A stretch of DNA of 64,000 nt from Yersinia rohdei ATCC 43380 (GTDB lineage: Bacteria > Pseudomonadota > Gammaproteobacteria > Enterobacterales > Enterobacteriaceae), in assembly GCF_000173775.1 (NCBI RefSeq), contig NZ_ACCD01000019.1, positions 1-64,000 of the forward strand, written 5' to 3'. Under the pieces are notes generated by a model that saw only the letters and a list, made by a program, of their open reading frames with translations, had not been told where the DNA came from and searched no databases. Positions 35,507 to 45,048 of this stretch are shown here, in pieces. Each line of letters starts with the position of its first letter. Position 1 is the stretch's first letter. Both the position numbers and the translations under genes were made by a program.

Positions 35507-36652
35507 ATGGCAAAGTTCGATACGCTCACCGTCCACGCCGGTTATACCCCTGACAGCACCGGTGCGGTCATGCCCGCAATTTACGCGACCTCCACCTTTG
35601 CGCAGCCCGCCCCCGGCGAGCACACCGGGTATGAATATTCGCGCAGTGGCAATCCTACCCGTAGCGCTCTGGAACAAGCGATTGCAGAACTGGAGGGCGG
35701 CATTCGTGGCTACGCCTTTGCCTCTGGCCTTGCCGCCTGCTCAACTGTGCTGGAGCTGCTGGATCAAGGTAGCCATATCATTGCGGTGGACGATTTATAC
35801 GGCGGGACATATCGCCTATTGGAGAAAGTTCGCAGCCGCACTGCGGGCTTGCGGGTGACTTATGTCCCGCCTGCGGATACCGCCGCTCTGGAACAGGCGA
35901 TTTTACCAGACACCAAAATGATCTGGGTGGAAACCCCGACCAACCCGCTGCTGAAGCTGGCCGATTTGGCCGCCATTGCCGCTATTGCCAAAAAACATCA
36001 GCTGATTTCTGTGGCTGACAACACCTTTGCCTCGCCTTATATTCAGCGCCCGCTGGCATTAGGATTTGATATTGTGGTGCATTCAGCCACTAAATATCTT
36101 AATGGCCATTCTGATGTGGTGGCCGGTGTTGCGGCGGTGGGCAATAACCCGGAACTGGCCGAGCAATTGGGTTTTTTACACAATGCGGTGGGCGGAATTT
36201 TAGACCCTTTCAGCAGTTTCCTGACATTACGCGGTTTGCGCACTTTGGCTTTACGGATGGCTCGGCATAATCACAGCGCCCAGCGCATCGCCGAATGGCT
36301 GGAACAGCAACCACAAGTGGAAAATGTGTATTATCCGGGGCTGAAAAGTCACCCCCAGCACGCGCTGGCAGCCCAACAGATGGCCGGTTTTGGTGGCATG
36401 ATTTCGGTGCGGTTGAAAGGCGATGATGCCTATGCTCGGGCGGTAATTAAGCGCTCACATTTGTTTACGCTAGCCGAAAGTCTGGGCGGTGTAGAAAGCT
36501 TAATCAGCCAGCCTTACAGCATGACGCATGCTTCAATTCCATTGGAAACCCGGCTAAAGCACGGTATCACACCGCAATTATTGCGATTGTCAGTCGGTAT
36601 TGAAGATACTGAAGACCTGATTGCCGATTTAACACAAGCGCTAAACGGCTAA
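35507..36652 (+). CDS. Cystathionine gamma-lyase (Cys/Met metabolism PLP enzyme)
   Basis: 381 residues. Cleaves cystathionine to cysteine, 2-oxobutyrate and ammonia, completing reverse transsulfuration with the upstream synthase. PLP lysine in HSATKYLNGHSDVVAG; YEYSRSGNPTRSALEQAIAELEGG and VWVETPTNPLLK-type region (MIWVETPTNPLLKL) are family hallmarks. MetB (cystathionine gamma-synthase) is a close relative; the operon context favours the lyase. Strong ribosome site (AAGGA) before ATG at 35507. Confidence 0.88.
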   Translation: MAKFDTLTVHAGYTPDSTGAVMPAIYATSTFAQPAPGEHTGYEYSRSGNPTRSALEQAIAELEGGIRGYAFASGLAACSTVLELLDQGSHIIAVDDLYGGTYRLLEKVRSRTAGLRVTYVPPADTAALEQAILPDTKMIWVETPTNPLLKLADLAAIAAIAKKHQLISVADNTFASPYIQRPLALGFDIVVHSATKYLNGHSDVVAGVAAVGNNPELAEQLGFLHNAVGGILDPFSSFLTLRGLRTLALRMARHNHSAQRIAEWLEQQPQVENVYYPGLKSHPQHALAAQQMAGFGGMISVRLKGDDAYARAVIKRSHLFTLAESLGGVESLISQPYSMTHASIPLETRLKHGITPQLLRLSVGIEDTEDLIADLTQALNG

Positions 36653-36728
36653 TTATCATGATAAAACCGGTGAGATTTGTTCAATTAGCCCGAAGATAAC
36701 AGCCTAAAATGCAGTAGATGCCAATCCA

Positions 36729-36772
36729 GCGCCCTTCTTTACCCCCCTCATTTGAGAGATAAAAAAGGGCGC
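36729..36772. terminator. Bidirectional terminator-like hairpin
   Basis: GCGCCCTTCTTT and AAAAAAGGGCGC pair across a 20-nt loop in the gap between the convergent lyase gene and metI; A- and T-runs lie inside the stem ends. Confidence 0.5.
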
Positions 36773-36823
36773 ACCAGAGAGAATTTGAGTAAAAAACCAA
36801 GATAGGAATACATGCAAAATCAT

Positions 36824-37495
36824 TTATCGCCGATGAGCTAGCGACCTGACCCACTTATCCCCCAAACTTTGTACTCCCTGAACCAGAATCACCAATATAA
36901 TTAATGTCGCGACCATTACTTCATTATTAAATCTTTGATAACCATAGCGAATAGCCAAATCCCCCAAACCGCCGCCACCAATTACCCCGGCCATAGAGGA
37001 GAACCCCACCAGCATTACCACCGTTAACGTAATACCCGCCAATAACGCCGGCAGCGCCTCTGGTAATAGTACTTTTTGAATCACATGACGGGCAGATCCC
37101 CCCATTGAGAGAATAGCTTCAACTCGCCCTTGATCAACTTCATCCAAAGCCGCTTCCACCACTCGGGCAAAAAATGGAATAGCTCCCAAGGTAATGGGTA
37201 CAATGGCGGCGGTACTGCCCAAGGTGGTGCCAATAATCCAGCGGGTAATCGGAATTAATGCAATGAGCAATACCACAAATGGCATTGAACGCCCTAAATT
37301 CACCATAGCCCCTAGCAAGGTATTTAGCCGAGGTGCAGGAAATACGCCATTAGGGCGCGAAACAAATAATAAAACCCCCAATGGCAAACCAATTAAGACC
37401 GTGAAAAAGGTAGCAATTACCACCATGTAGATGGTTTCACCGGTGGCATTGGTGACTAATGCCAGCAGATCTTGCCAACTCATCTTGTTGCTCAT
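36824..37495 (-). CDS. metI: Methionine-type ABC transporter permease (MetI family)
   Basis: 223 residues (E. coli MetI 217). Five membrane segments and the permease loop [24 protein letters not shown]. Forms the channel for D/L-methionine or a related sulfur compound with the adjacent MetN and MetQ. The start overlaps the metN stop by 4 bp. It is the last gene of a minus-strand cluster that begins with the oxygenase. This is probably a second, specialised copy, since the main metNIQ operon of enterobacteria sits elsewhere, next to rcsF. Confidence 0.85.
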   Translation of the reverse strand: MSNKMSWQDLLALVTNATGETIYMVVIATFFTVLIGLPLGVLLFVSRPNGVFPAPRLNTLLGAMVNLGRSMPFVVLLIALIPITRWIIGTTLGSTAAIVPITLGAIPFFARVVEAALDEVDQGRVEAILSMGGSARHVIQKVLLPEALPALLAGITLTVVMLVGFSSMAGVIGGGGLGDLAIRYGYQRFNNEVMVATLIILVILVQGVQSLGDKWVRSLAHRR

Positions 37496-38478
37496 ATCAG
37501 CTCAGCCCTCACACCACGATCGTTAAGAAACTGTAAGACTTCTGCCAAATTCAACCCGCCGTCTGGGTGGCTGAAATCAACTTGTAAGCGCCCAACCCGC
37601 AGACCACCAATGGACTCCACCCCGCCGCCGAGCAAGGTGACCCCCACGGCATGATGCTGGGCTAATTCACTGAGCACCGGCGAGGCCGATAACGTGTCGA
37701 AGAAAGTGAGTTCCGCCACCGGCGTGCCGGACAAAGATGCTGGGCCACGGGCGGGCAATAATAAGCGGCCTAAGCGAGAGTCAGACGAAGCCAGCAAATC
37801 AGCAATAGCCCCGGTTTCTGCCACTCGCCCACGTTCCAGTAACGCCGCGTTATCACAGATGGATTTCACCACCTCCAACTCATGGGTAATCAAGACGATA
37901 GTTAGCCCCAACTGACGGTTAATATCACTAAGCAGTGCCAGGATAGAGGCGGTTGTTTCCGGGTCCAATGCGCTAGTGGCTTCATCCGATAATAAATAGG
38001 ATGGTTTGGCCGCCAATGCTCTGGCTATCCCGACCCGCTGCTTTTGTCCGCCGGATAATTGCGAGGGAAAAGCAAGAGCTTTGTCACTTAATCCCACTAA
38101 ATCCAATAGCTCGGCAACACGTTTTTGGCGCAGTGGTTTGGCCATACCAATAATTTCCAAACCAACTGCTACGTTGTCCCATACATTGCGTGAATGCAGT
38201 AAGTGGAAATTCTGGAAAATCATGCCGATATTCTGTCGTTGCAAGCGCAATTCGCGGTCAGAAAGTGTGGTCAGCTCACGGCCATCCACCTGAATACGGC
38301 CCGCAGTGGGCCGCTCCAGTAAATTTAGACAGCGGATCAGGGTGCTTTTCCCGGCCCCGCTGCGGCCAATAATACCGAACACCGAGCCGGTCGGGATCTC
38401 GAGCGAGACATCCTCCAGGGCCACCATCGGCAGCCCACCTTGCGAATAGGTTTTACTCAGGCGTTCGATGCTGATCAT
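37492..38478 (-). CDS. metN: Methionine-type ABC transporter ATP-binding protein (MetN family)
   Basis: 328 residues (E. coli MetN 343). Walker [10 protein letters not shown], signature [15 protein letters not shown], switch His in LITHELEVV. Walker B reads [15 protein letters not shown]. The C-terminal NIL domain (about 255-328, [18 protein letters not shown]) is the MetN sensor that mediates trans-inhibition by intracellular methionine. It overlaps both neighbours by 4 bp, so metQNI is tightly coupled. Confidence 0.88.
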   Translation of the reverse strand: MISIERLSKTYSQGGLPMVALEDVSLEIPTGSVFGIIGRSGAGKSTLIRCLNLLERPTAGRIQVDGRELTTLSDRELRLQRQNIGMIFQNFHLLHSRNVWDNVAVGLEIIGMAKPLRQKRVAELLDLVGLSDKALAFPSQLSGGQKQRVGIARALAAKPSYLLSDEATSALDPETTASILALLSDINRQLGLTIVLITHELEVVKSICDNAALLERGRVAETGAIADLLASSDSRLGRLLLPARGPASLSGTPVAELTFFDTLSASPVLSELAQHHAVGVTLLGGGVESIGGLRVGRLQVDFSHPDGGLNLAEVLQFLNDRGVRAELI

Positions 38479-39314
38479 GATTTAATGCCTGCCACGGGGA
38501 TAACTGAACCGGCATATTTTTCAGTGATAAATTTCGCCACTTCTGGTGATTGCAAATCTTTCGCCAGCTGTTGGATGCGCGGGTCATTGGCTAAGGCGGG
38601 GGTGGTAACCAGAATATTGGCATACGGATTCCCCGCGGCTTTCTCCAGCCCCAGAGCATCTTTTGCCGGGCTTAATCCCGCTTCCAAAGCATAGTTGCCA
38701 TTAATCACTGCTAAATCAACGTCATCCAATGAACGCGGAATCTGCGGTGATTCAATTTCCAGGATTTTTAGCTGTTTAGGATTACTGGCGATATCCTGGG
38801 GTGTGGCTTGATTGTTAGCCGGATCAGTAAAGCCCGGTTTCAAGGTAATAAGCCCCTGGTCTTGCAATAAATAGAGCGCACGGCTGAGGTTGGTGACATT
38901 ATTTGGCACCGCCACTGTGCCTTTTTCTGGTACCTCGGCCAGCGTTTTATGCCGATGAGAATAGATACCCAGTGGCTCAATATGCACCGTCGCGGCAACC
39001 GCAAATTTCTGCCCCAGCGCCTGTTCTTGGGAGTGCAAATAAGGAAGGTGCTGGAAATAGTTGGCATCAACATCGCCGTGGGCTAATAGCTCATTGGAAT
39101 TGACGCCATTGGTTATTTCAATCACCTCCAGCTTCAATGACGGATCCAGTTTTTGCACAAATTGCAGTATAGCCGCATGTGGCACTGGGTCTGCGGCCAC
39201 CCGCAAGGCGTCTGCTGCTTGTGCCGAAAATGAAAAAGTGGAGGCCAGTACAGTAAACAGTGCCGCACCTACCAAGCCAGAAAGGCCGGTTTTAGTCATT
39301 ATTGTCTTTGTCAT
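38475..39314 (-). CDS. metQ: Methionine-type ABC transporter substrate-binding protein (MetQ/NlpA family)
   Basis: 279 residues from the third ATG of a GTG-ATG-ATG-ATG run (39314), the one best spaced from AGGG. Signal peptide about 1-34 ending SFSAQA. There is no lipobox cysteine, unlike E. coli MetQ, so the product should be a free periplasmic protein. NLPA domain: [32 protein letters not shown] and [23 protein letters not shown] match Met[23 protein letters not shown] is the usual ligand-side block. The exact ligand (methionine, its sulfoxide or another thioether) is open. Confidence 0.85.
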   Translation of the reverse strand: MTKTIMTKTGLSGLVGAALFTVLASTFSFSAQAADALRVAADPVPHAAILQFVQKLDPSLKLEVIEITNGVNSNELLAHGDVDANYFQHLPYLHSQEQALGQKFAVAATVHIEPLGIYSHRHKTLAEVPEKGTVAVPNNVTNLSRALYLLQDQGLITLKPGFTDPANNQATPQDIASNPKQLKILEIESPQIPRSLDDVDLAVINGNYALEAGLSPAKDALGLEKAAGNPYANILVTTPALANDPRIQQLAKDLQSPEVAKFITEKYAGSVIPVAGIKS

Positions 39315-39446
39315 CATCATCACCCTAAAATAATTAATTAGCCAAAATTATTGGAAATGCGGCCGGGCCGTAACACGCCCTCGATGTACTGATTCGAGTC
39401 AGTATTTGAGTTTTTTGCGCGTGAACAGTTTTGCCTGCGAATAGCT

Positions 39447-40514
39447 TTACCTACCCACCGCTTCGGGGTAGTAGCGCTCGGCAACATCCGGATGAGAGCG
39501 CAAGCGCCCCTTGAGATAATTCAGCCCAACATCACGAAACAGGGGATTGTGTGGATCACTGGCAGGCCCCTGAGCTTGCTCCGCAAGAGCGGTTGGCAGC
39601 TGATACAGTGGCACTACAGCATCCAGCCGCGCGCCAAGGAAAAAGGCGATGGATAGGCGGTCAAAACCTGCCGGCGGGGTTTCTACTCGATGCACCGTGG
39701 CCCGCAAATAACCATTAGTGGCCAGTTCCAGCAGTTCACCAATATTGACCACAAAGGTGCCTTGCTGCGGGCTCGCCTCAATCCAGCGCCCCTCTTCGAT
39801 TTCAACTTGCAGGCCAGGTTGCTGGTCTTGTAGTAAGAAACTGAGGAAGCCCGAGTCTTTATGCGCGCCAACTCCCTGCCCGCTTTGTGTCGTTTCTCGC
39901 CCCGGATAGCGGATAAGTTTGATGTGCTCATTGGGCTTGTCGCCATACAATTCATCAAAGGCGTTTTCAGTCAAATCCAATGCCAGCGCAAAGGCGCGCA
40001 GCAAACGCAATGCCATACCCGTCATTTCCTGTTGCCATTGCAGCAATACTGGTTTTAACTCAGGCAGGGCTTGCGGCCACTGGTTGGGGCCTTGCAGCCG
40101 CGCCCAACTTGGCGTCTTGTCTGTTTGGGGCAATGGGTTTCGCTCAGCGCCGATATCAAACTGTTCGCGCCAATCGGGCTGACCGCGAGTGAGTTCAGAA
40201 GCCGCCCGGTTATAACCGCGAAAATGGGGAGAATGCACCATAGCAACGGCCAGCTTTTCTTCCTCCGGTAGAGCAAAGAATTCCCGTGACAGAGTTTGGA
40301 GTTGTTGCAATAACGCGGGGTCAATTCCGTGGCCGGTAAGATAAAAGAACCCAATATCTCGTGCGGCATGGCGTAAAGTAGTTAAGAATTGCTTACGTTC
40401 TGCTTCACTGCCATTGAGCAATGAAATGTCCAGTAAAGGTAATGTATTAGCAGATTTAGCATTAGCGCCCGATTGATTCACTAACAATTGATTGCTTACG
40501 GATTGGTGGTTCAT
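39447..40514 (-). CDS. 2-oxoglutarate/Fe(II)-dependent oxygenase, isopenicillin-N-synthase-like
   Basis: 355 residues, ATG at 40514 after TGGAGTG. N-terminal DIOX_N domain (about 25-140, DISLLNGSEAERKQFLTTLRHAARDIGFFYLTGHGID) and C-terminal 2OG-FeII_Oxy domain with the iron facial triad H-x-D...H: GAHKDSGFLSFLLQD and RATVHRVETP, and the 2-oxoglutarate Arg in DRLSIAFFL. The substrate is unknown. It lies upstream of metQNI on the same strand (132 bp), suggesting it oxidises an imported sulfur compound; that is inference. Confidence 0.85.
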   Translation of the reverse strand: MNHQSVSNQLLVNQSGANAKSANTLPLLDISLLNGSEAERKQFLTTLRHAARDIGFFYLTGHGIDPALLQQLQTLSREFFALPEEEKLAVAMVHSPHFRGYNRAASELTRGQPDWREQFDIGAERNPLPQTDKTPSWARLQGPNQWPQALPELKPVLLQWQQEMTGMALRLLRAFALALDLTENAFDELYGDKPNEHIKLIRYPGRETTQSGQGVGAHKDSGFLSFLLQDQQPGLQVEIEEGRWIEASPQQGTFVVNIGELLELATNGYLRATVHRVETPPAGFDRLSIAFFLGARLDAVVPLYQLPTALAEQAQGPASDPHNPLFRDVGLNYLKGRLRSHPDVAERYYPEAVGR

Positions 40515-40599
40515 TTTTCACTCCAGAATGTTCAGTTGGTGGCTTTTTTTGCTCAGAACCAATGAAAACTGGACAACCATACAAACGAATAATCAGCAT
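40462..40599 (-). CDS. Possible 45-aa upstream ORF overlapping the oxygenase start
   Basis: ATG at 40599 with CAGGAG upstream reads MLIIRLYGCPVFIGSEQ and ends at 40462 inside the oxygenase gene in another frame. Translation through it would cross the oxygenase start, so it could be a leader peptide that couples or attenuates expression. No family known; may be chance. Confidence 0.3.
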   Translation of the reverse strand: MLIIRLYGCPVFIGSEQKKPPTEHSGVKNEPPIRKQSIVSESIGR

Positions 40600-41031
40600 A
40601 ATCAGCTCCTGAGCTGTAGGGGTGAAAATCAGTTTTAAGCACGTTTAAGACTATATAATTAACAATCTATATTTAAACGGTATAAACAATTAACACCCAA
40701 ATTCATCTGCGCACCAATATCAATCCGTTCTATGTTATTTCTTTCACTACTCTGTCTTAATTTTCAGCTACTTTGCTATCAATCAGTCTATTTAGCCAGG
40801 CCGCAAAGGTGTACATCACGATCAGCTGACTCAGGTCAGTGGCGCAGGTAAATGAGCGCAAAGCACAATTTTGCAACATTAAACACGAAAGGTATTTACT
40901 TCCATGGCAGGATGGAAAATATTAGTTTAACTGTACATACCCGTGGTATTCGGTGGGGAGTTTCCTGATGACCGGCAGTCGCACTGTTAAGTTTTACTTC
41001 AATCAATTTTTCTCTATGGGAGGGAGGCTTA
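40600..41031. other. Divergent control region between the oxygenase and HAD genes
   Basis: About 430 bp. AT-rich from 40640 to 40760 (promoter-like), then a GC-richer stretch at 40795-40870 (GGCCGCAAAG, CAGCTGACTCAGGTCAGTG) that looks like a decayed ERIC-type repeat. No gene seen. Confidence 0.45.
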
Positions 41032-41694
41032 ATGGATTTGGCCCTGTTTGACCTTGATGAAACGCTGATCAGCGATGATAGCTCTGGCCTCTGGTCGCAC
41101 TGGCTGGTTGATGAGGGGCTGGCTCCCGCCGAATTGGCAGAACAAGAACAATATTTAATGAAACAGTATTATCAGGGAAGCCTATCGATGCCCTGCTATA
41201 TGACGTCAACCTTGTCACCCTTGGTGGGCAAGCATATGGCTGAGGTCTCTGGCTGGGTTGAGCGCTTTATTGAGCGCGATATTTTACCCCGCATTTATCC
41301 GCAAGCCCAAAAGTTACTGAGTTGGCACCGTGATCGGGGCGATTACATCATGATTATTTCCGCAACAGGTGAGCATTTGGTTACTCCGATTGCCCGGCAT
41401 TTCGCTGCCAATGCGGCGTTATCTATTGGCGTGGAAGTTGAAAATAGCTGCTATACCGGCAAGACTTATGGCACCCTGACTTATCGCGAAGGAAAAGTGG
41501 AGCGGTTGAAACAGTGGCTCACTGAGTCACCTCAGTTAAATTTCCAGAACACCTATGGTTACAGTGATTCAATCAATGACAAACCGCTGTTGGAATATGT
41601 GGATCGCGCAGCAGTGATTAATCCGGGAACGGAATTAGTAGATTTGGCAATTTTACATGACTGGGATATTCATCATTGGCAACGCGTCAAATAA
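41032..41694 (+). CDS. HAD-superfamily (subfamily IB) phosphatase
   Basis: 220 residues; ATG at 41032 follows GGGAGGGAGG. Catalytic DLDET (residues 7-11, with D7 and D9), motif II IISATGEHL, and the acidic motif YSDSINDKPLL are intact. This subfamily contains phosphoserine phosphatase and histidinol-phosphate phosphatase-like enzymes; the substrate here cannot be read. The next gene starts 12 bp after its stop. Confidence 0.85.
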   Translation: MDLALFDLDETLISDDSSGLWSHWLVDEGLAPAELAEQEQYLMKQYYQGSLSMPCYMTSTLSPLVGKHMAEVSGWVERFIERDILPRIYPQAQKLLSWHRDRGDYIMIISATGEHLVTPIARHFAANAALSIGVEVENSCYTGKTYGTLTYREGKVERLKQWLTESPQLNFQNTYGYSDSINDKPLLEYVDRAAVINPGTELVDLAILHDWDIHHWQRVK

Positions 41695-41706
41695 AGAGGG
41701 TTTACT

Positions 41707-42327
41707 ATGTTAAGGGTCTGGGGTCGGAATAATTCGACCAATGTCAAAAAAGTGCTTTGGTGTCTGGAAGAGTTAGGGCTGAGTTACGAGCGAATTGATG
41801 TCGGCGGCCAATTTGGCAAGTTGAACGACCCCCAGTATCGCGCATTGAATCCCAATGGCCTGATCCCCTGCCTGCAAGATGAGGATTTTATCCTGTGGGA
41901 ATCCAACACTATTGTGCGTTATTTGGCAGCACAATATGGCGATAACTCACTTTACTTACCTGATGCCCGCCAGCGGGCGAGCGCTGAGAAGTGGATGGAC
42001 TGGGCGACATCCAGTGTAGTCGATCCCTTTAAAACCGTGTTTATCGGCCTGGTGCGCACCGCCCCTGAGCGACAAAATAAAGAGAAAATTGCTCAAGGCA
42101 TTGAGCAACTGAATCAATTAATGACAATTGCAGATGAGGCCCTTAGCCAGCAAGATTATCTTTCCGGGGAGCACTTCGGGATAGGTGATATTCCATTAGG
42201 ATGCCTGGCATATGCCTGGTTTAATCTGCCAATTGAGCGCCCAGAATTGCCGCACTTACAGCACTGGTATCAACGCCTGACCACCAGAGCAGCATTTCAG
42301 AAAGTGATTGATATTGGGCTGAGCTGA
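41707..42327 (+). CDS. Glutathione S-transferase, GstB/YliJ-like
   Basis: 206 residues (E. coli GstB 208). N-terminal thioredoxin-like domain (LRVWGRNNSTNVKKVLWCLEELGLSYE, NPNGLIPCLQD, WESNTIVRYLAAQYG) and the helical C-terminal domain (from about 90). Conjugates glutathione to electrophiles; E. coli GstB acts on bromoacetate-like compounds. Second gene of a likely operon with the HAD phosphatase. Confidence 0.87.
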   Translation: MLRVWGRNNSTNVKKVLWCLEELGLSYERIDVGGQFGKLNDPQYRALNPNGLIPCLQDEDFILWESNTIVRYLAAQYGDNSLYLPDARQRASAEKWMDWATSSVVDPFKTVFIGLVRTAPERQNKEKIAQGIEQLNQLMTIADEALSQQDYLSGEHFGIGDIPLGCLAYAWFNLPIERPELPHLQHWYQRLTTRAAFQKVIDIGLS

Positions 42328-42380
42328 ACCACTAAATTGGAGGCACACCGACTGCCCCCAGATGTCAACCCATTAGCATA

Positions 42381-42450
42381 ATACCCAAAGTTATTGACGT
42401 TGCAGGTAGGCGGCAAGCTAACCCCCTGCAACGTCAAGAATGAAGGGTTT
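42381..42450. repeat. Internally deleted ERIC element
   Basis: 70 bp with both ERIC ends but no centre: perfect 13-bp arms TTGACGTTGCAGG and CCTGCAACGTCAA around GGCGGCAAGC. It lies between the convergent gst and cirA genes, abutting the cirA stop, and should form a hairpin in both transcripts. Confidence 0.7.
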
Positions 42451-44441
42451 TAGAAATCGTAGCTGGCACCAATCATATAACGGCGCCCATCCAAGACTTT
42501 ATCGTTAACCTCAATATCCACACGTTTATCCAGCACGTTGTAGATGCCGCCCATCAGACGAAATTCTTTTGTCAGCTTATAGTTAGCGCCTAAATCAACA
42601 AAAGTGTAAGACGGAGTGGTGGTGCCCATGCTGGTGCGATTAAGATATTCTGAGGTTTTGCCACGGTAGTTCGCTCGTATCCAGGTTGCCAGTTCTTCAC
42701 TGGCCTGCCAGTTCAGCGTGCCATTCAACATATGTTTTGGCATCTGGTTCAATGGCTGACCGGCGAATTGCCCGCTCTTTTGCTCAGACTGAGTAAAGGT
42801 ATAGTTAGATGTCAGTGACCATGACTTGTTGATTTCCCAGCCAAAAGTCGCTTCTGCACCACGGGTCACGGCTTTATCCACATTGGTACGGTCACTGATA
42901 AATTTATAGGAAGTGCCATTAATCATGCACTGGCCAGAAGCCCTTCCTGTGGTATCAGTACAGCGGCGCACTTCGGTGATTTTATCTTTGAAATCAGTAT
43001 TAAATAGCGTCAGTCCAGCATTCATGCCTTCCTGATCATCCCACAGAATACCGATTTCCTGGCTGATACTTTTTTCTGGTTTCAGGTTGGCATTGCCAAT
43101 AATAATGGCTGGGTCACCACGACCCCCTCCGGTGAGTTGCCCCCAGTTTTCAGTGGCTTGACGTAAATCAGGTGAACGATAGCCACCGGATACCCCACCT
43201 TTTAAAGTCCATTGCTCAGCTAAATGCCAAACGCCGTATAAACGCGGTGTCCAGTGAGTGCCATAGTTTTCGTCCTGATCCATACGGATACCGCCGGTCA
43301 GTGCAAAATCATTGGTCATTTGCCATTCATCTTCAGCAAATAATGCCCAACTCCAGCGGGTCAATTTAGTCAAATCACTGGCAGAAACTAATTGGTTGCC
43401 TTCATCGTATAATTCTTCATAGCGATATTGGCCGCCAAGAATTAATGTATGGTTATCAAACAAGAATGACGTTTGGCTATTAAATATATTATCAACACTT
43501 TTCATTTCCCGCGATGGATTGCGGGTTTCATCGCGTTGAACATAACTGGTCGAGTTACCAAAGTCATAATAACCGTGATGCGTAATAGCATAATTATTGC
43601 GGTCATATTGTACATCACTGCTTTTACCGTTTAATGCCACAGTGCGTCCGGCAGTTGAATTTCTATCCTGCACATAATGACCAATATCAAAATCAAATTC
43701 GTTCTTATCATCTGGGGTCAGGGTAAATGTCGCTGCACCATTTCTTAGGCGCTGTTCATTATAGCCATCAATAATTTTATCTTCGCTACGATGAGAAAGC
43801 AGACCGCTGACTTTTAATCCCAACAAACCGTCAATTAATGGGCCAGAGGCGTAGGCATTGGTCTGGTAAATATCACCAGAGTTGGAGTCCTCCTGCAAGG
43901 TGGCATCCGCACGCACAGTACCTTGCCACTCTTTACCCACTTTCCGAGTAATGACGTTTATCACCCCTCCCATCGCATCTGAGCCATATAAGGAGGACAT
44001 TGGGCCGCGTACCACCTCAATGCGTTCAATGGCCGCCAAAGGGGGTAACCAACCCTGCTCAATACCCGCACCATCACTGTTTGGTCGCGTACCGCGGGTA
44101 TCAACACGTTTGCCATCCACCAGAATCAAGGTATATTTCGCTGACATACCACGAATACTTATATCACTGTGACTCCCTCCGCCGGTAACCACCACGCCAG
44201 GGACATCTTTCAGTGCATCGGTAATATCACGATAGGCTTTATTCTCAATTTGTTCGCGGGTCACAACTGAAATAGATGCAGCTGAGTCTTGAATACGTTG
44301 TTGGAAGCCAGTTGCCGTTACTACCATAGTATCTGTGGGGGTGGTATTAGCATCAGCGGCATACACCGGGGCAGATATAATTGCAGCTATCACCAATACC
44401 GCAGCATTAGATTTCCTAAAATTCTTATTGGCCTTCGCCAT
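42450..44441 (-). CDS. cirA: TonB-dependent catecholate siderophore receptor, CirA-like
   Basis: 663 residues (E. coli CirA 663). Outer-membrane gated channel for catecholate iron complexes, driven by TonB. Signal peptide about 1-28 (VYAADA), TonB box DTMVVTA near 38-44, plug domain (about 50-160: SISVVTREQIENKAYRDITDALKDVPGV, RIEVVRGPMSSLYGSDAMGGVINVIT), then a 22-strand barrel ending in YDF. Position next to lysP-yeiE-yeiH-nfo is the E. coli cirA locus, which with the length supports CirA. A Fur box lies upstream. Confidence 0.85.
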   Translation of the reverse strand: MAKANKNFRKSNAAVLVIAAIISAPVYAADANTTPTDTMVVTATGFQQRIQDSAASISVVTREQIENKAYRDITDALKDVPGVVVTGGGSHSDISIRGMSAKYTLILVDGKRVDTRGTRPNSDGAGIEQGWLPPLAAIERIEVVRGPMSSLYGSDAMGGVINVITRKVGKEWQGTVRADATLQEDSNSGDIYQTNAYASGPLIDGLLGLKVSGLLSHRSEDKIIDGYNEQRLRNGAATFTLTPDDKNEFDFDIGHYVQDRNSTAGRTVALNGKSSDVQYDRNNYAITHHGYYDFGNSTSYVQRDETRNPSREMKSVDNIFNSQTSFLFDNHTLILGGQYRYEELYDEGNQLVSASDLTKLTRWSWALFAEDEWQMTNDFALTGGIRMDQDENYGTHWTPRLYGVWHLAEQWTLKGGVSGGYRSPDLRQATENWGQLTGGGRGDPAIIIGNANLKPEKSISQEIGILWDDQEGMNAGLTLFNTDFKDKITEVRRCTDTTGRASGQCMINGTSYKFISDRTNVDKAVTRGAEATFGWEINKSWSLTSNYTFTQSEQKSGQFAGQPLNQMPKHMLNGTLNWQASEELATWIRANYRGKTSEYLNRTSMGTTTPSYTFVDLGANYKLTKEFRLMGGIYNVLDKRVDIEVNDKVLDGRRYMIGASYDF

Positions 44442-45001
44442 TATACTTTCTCCATGAGATATAAATTCAGAGCCTTTCCGTCAGGTTCTTTTTGCCTGTG
44501 GCGATACCGCCTGGCGGGCAGGTGATAAATATTATTTCTATAAAAATTGGCAATAGCTCACCAAAGCCAAAATAGCGCTTATAGCCATTCCTGCTTAATA
44601 CATAATTATTATTTTTTGCAACTTGCGACTGCTTAAATAAATACCCTGAGTAATGGAACTGGCTAGCAGGTTATTCAGGATGGTCGGTATTTTTATCATC
44701 GGCTCAGTAGATAGATTCATTTCTGTCACCTTCTACGGGGTATCAGTGCTGTTAGCTTAGGTCACAGCCACACTAATCCCGTTATGCGTCCTTACAAGAT
44801 AAGTGTAACAATAAAGCAAACGATAATAATTATCAATGAGATTACTGCAAGTAATTTAGAGTTTCTATATATAACTGGTTATTTTGTAAGGGTATTTAAC
44901 CCTAAGAGGGAATTTCAAAAAGAGTAACATAATGGGGTGCAGACAACGTTGGCTAAAATATTCGCTGAATAAAGTACAAATAATCATCAAGTTATAGACG
45001 T
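44442..45001. other. cirA upstream region
   Basis: About 560 bp between the cirA start and the lysP terminator. It holds the Fur box at 44821, roughly 380 bp from the cirA ATG, so a long leader or an unseen nearer promoter is implied. No gene seen. Confidence 0.5.
44821..44835. promoter_or_regulatory. Fur box
   Basis: CGATAATAATTATCA matches the 7-1-7 Fur consensus TGATAAT-N-ATTATCA at 14 of 15 positions. It predicts iron repression of cirA. Confidence 0.75.
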
Positions 45002-45028
45002 AAAAAAGGGCGATAACATTATCGCCCT
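45002..45028 (-). terminator. Rho-independent terminator of lysP
   Basis: On the minus strand AGGGCGATAA and TTATCGCCCT make a 10-bp perfect stem followed by TTTTTT, 20 nt after the lysP stop. Confidence 0.85.
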
Positions 45029-45048
45029 GCTCTCATTGCGCCATTATG

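Noticed and set aside
39360-39420. ERIC-like fragment between metQ and the oxygenase
   Set aside because: A short dyad (TACTGATTCGAGTCAGTA) without ERIC ends; insufficient.
40795-40870. Another ERIC element
   Set aside because: Shows only a core-like CTGACTCAGGTCAG and loose ends; too degenerate to list as a repeat.
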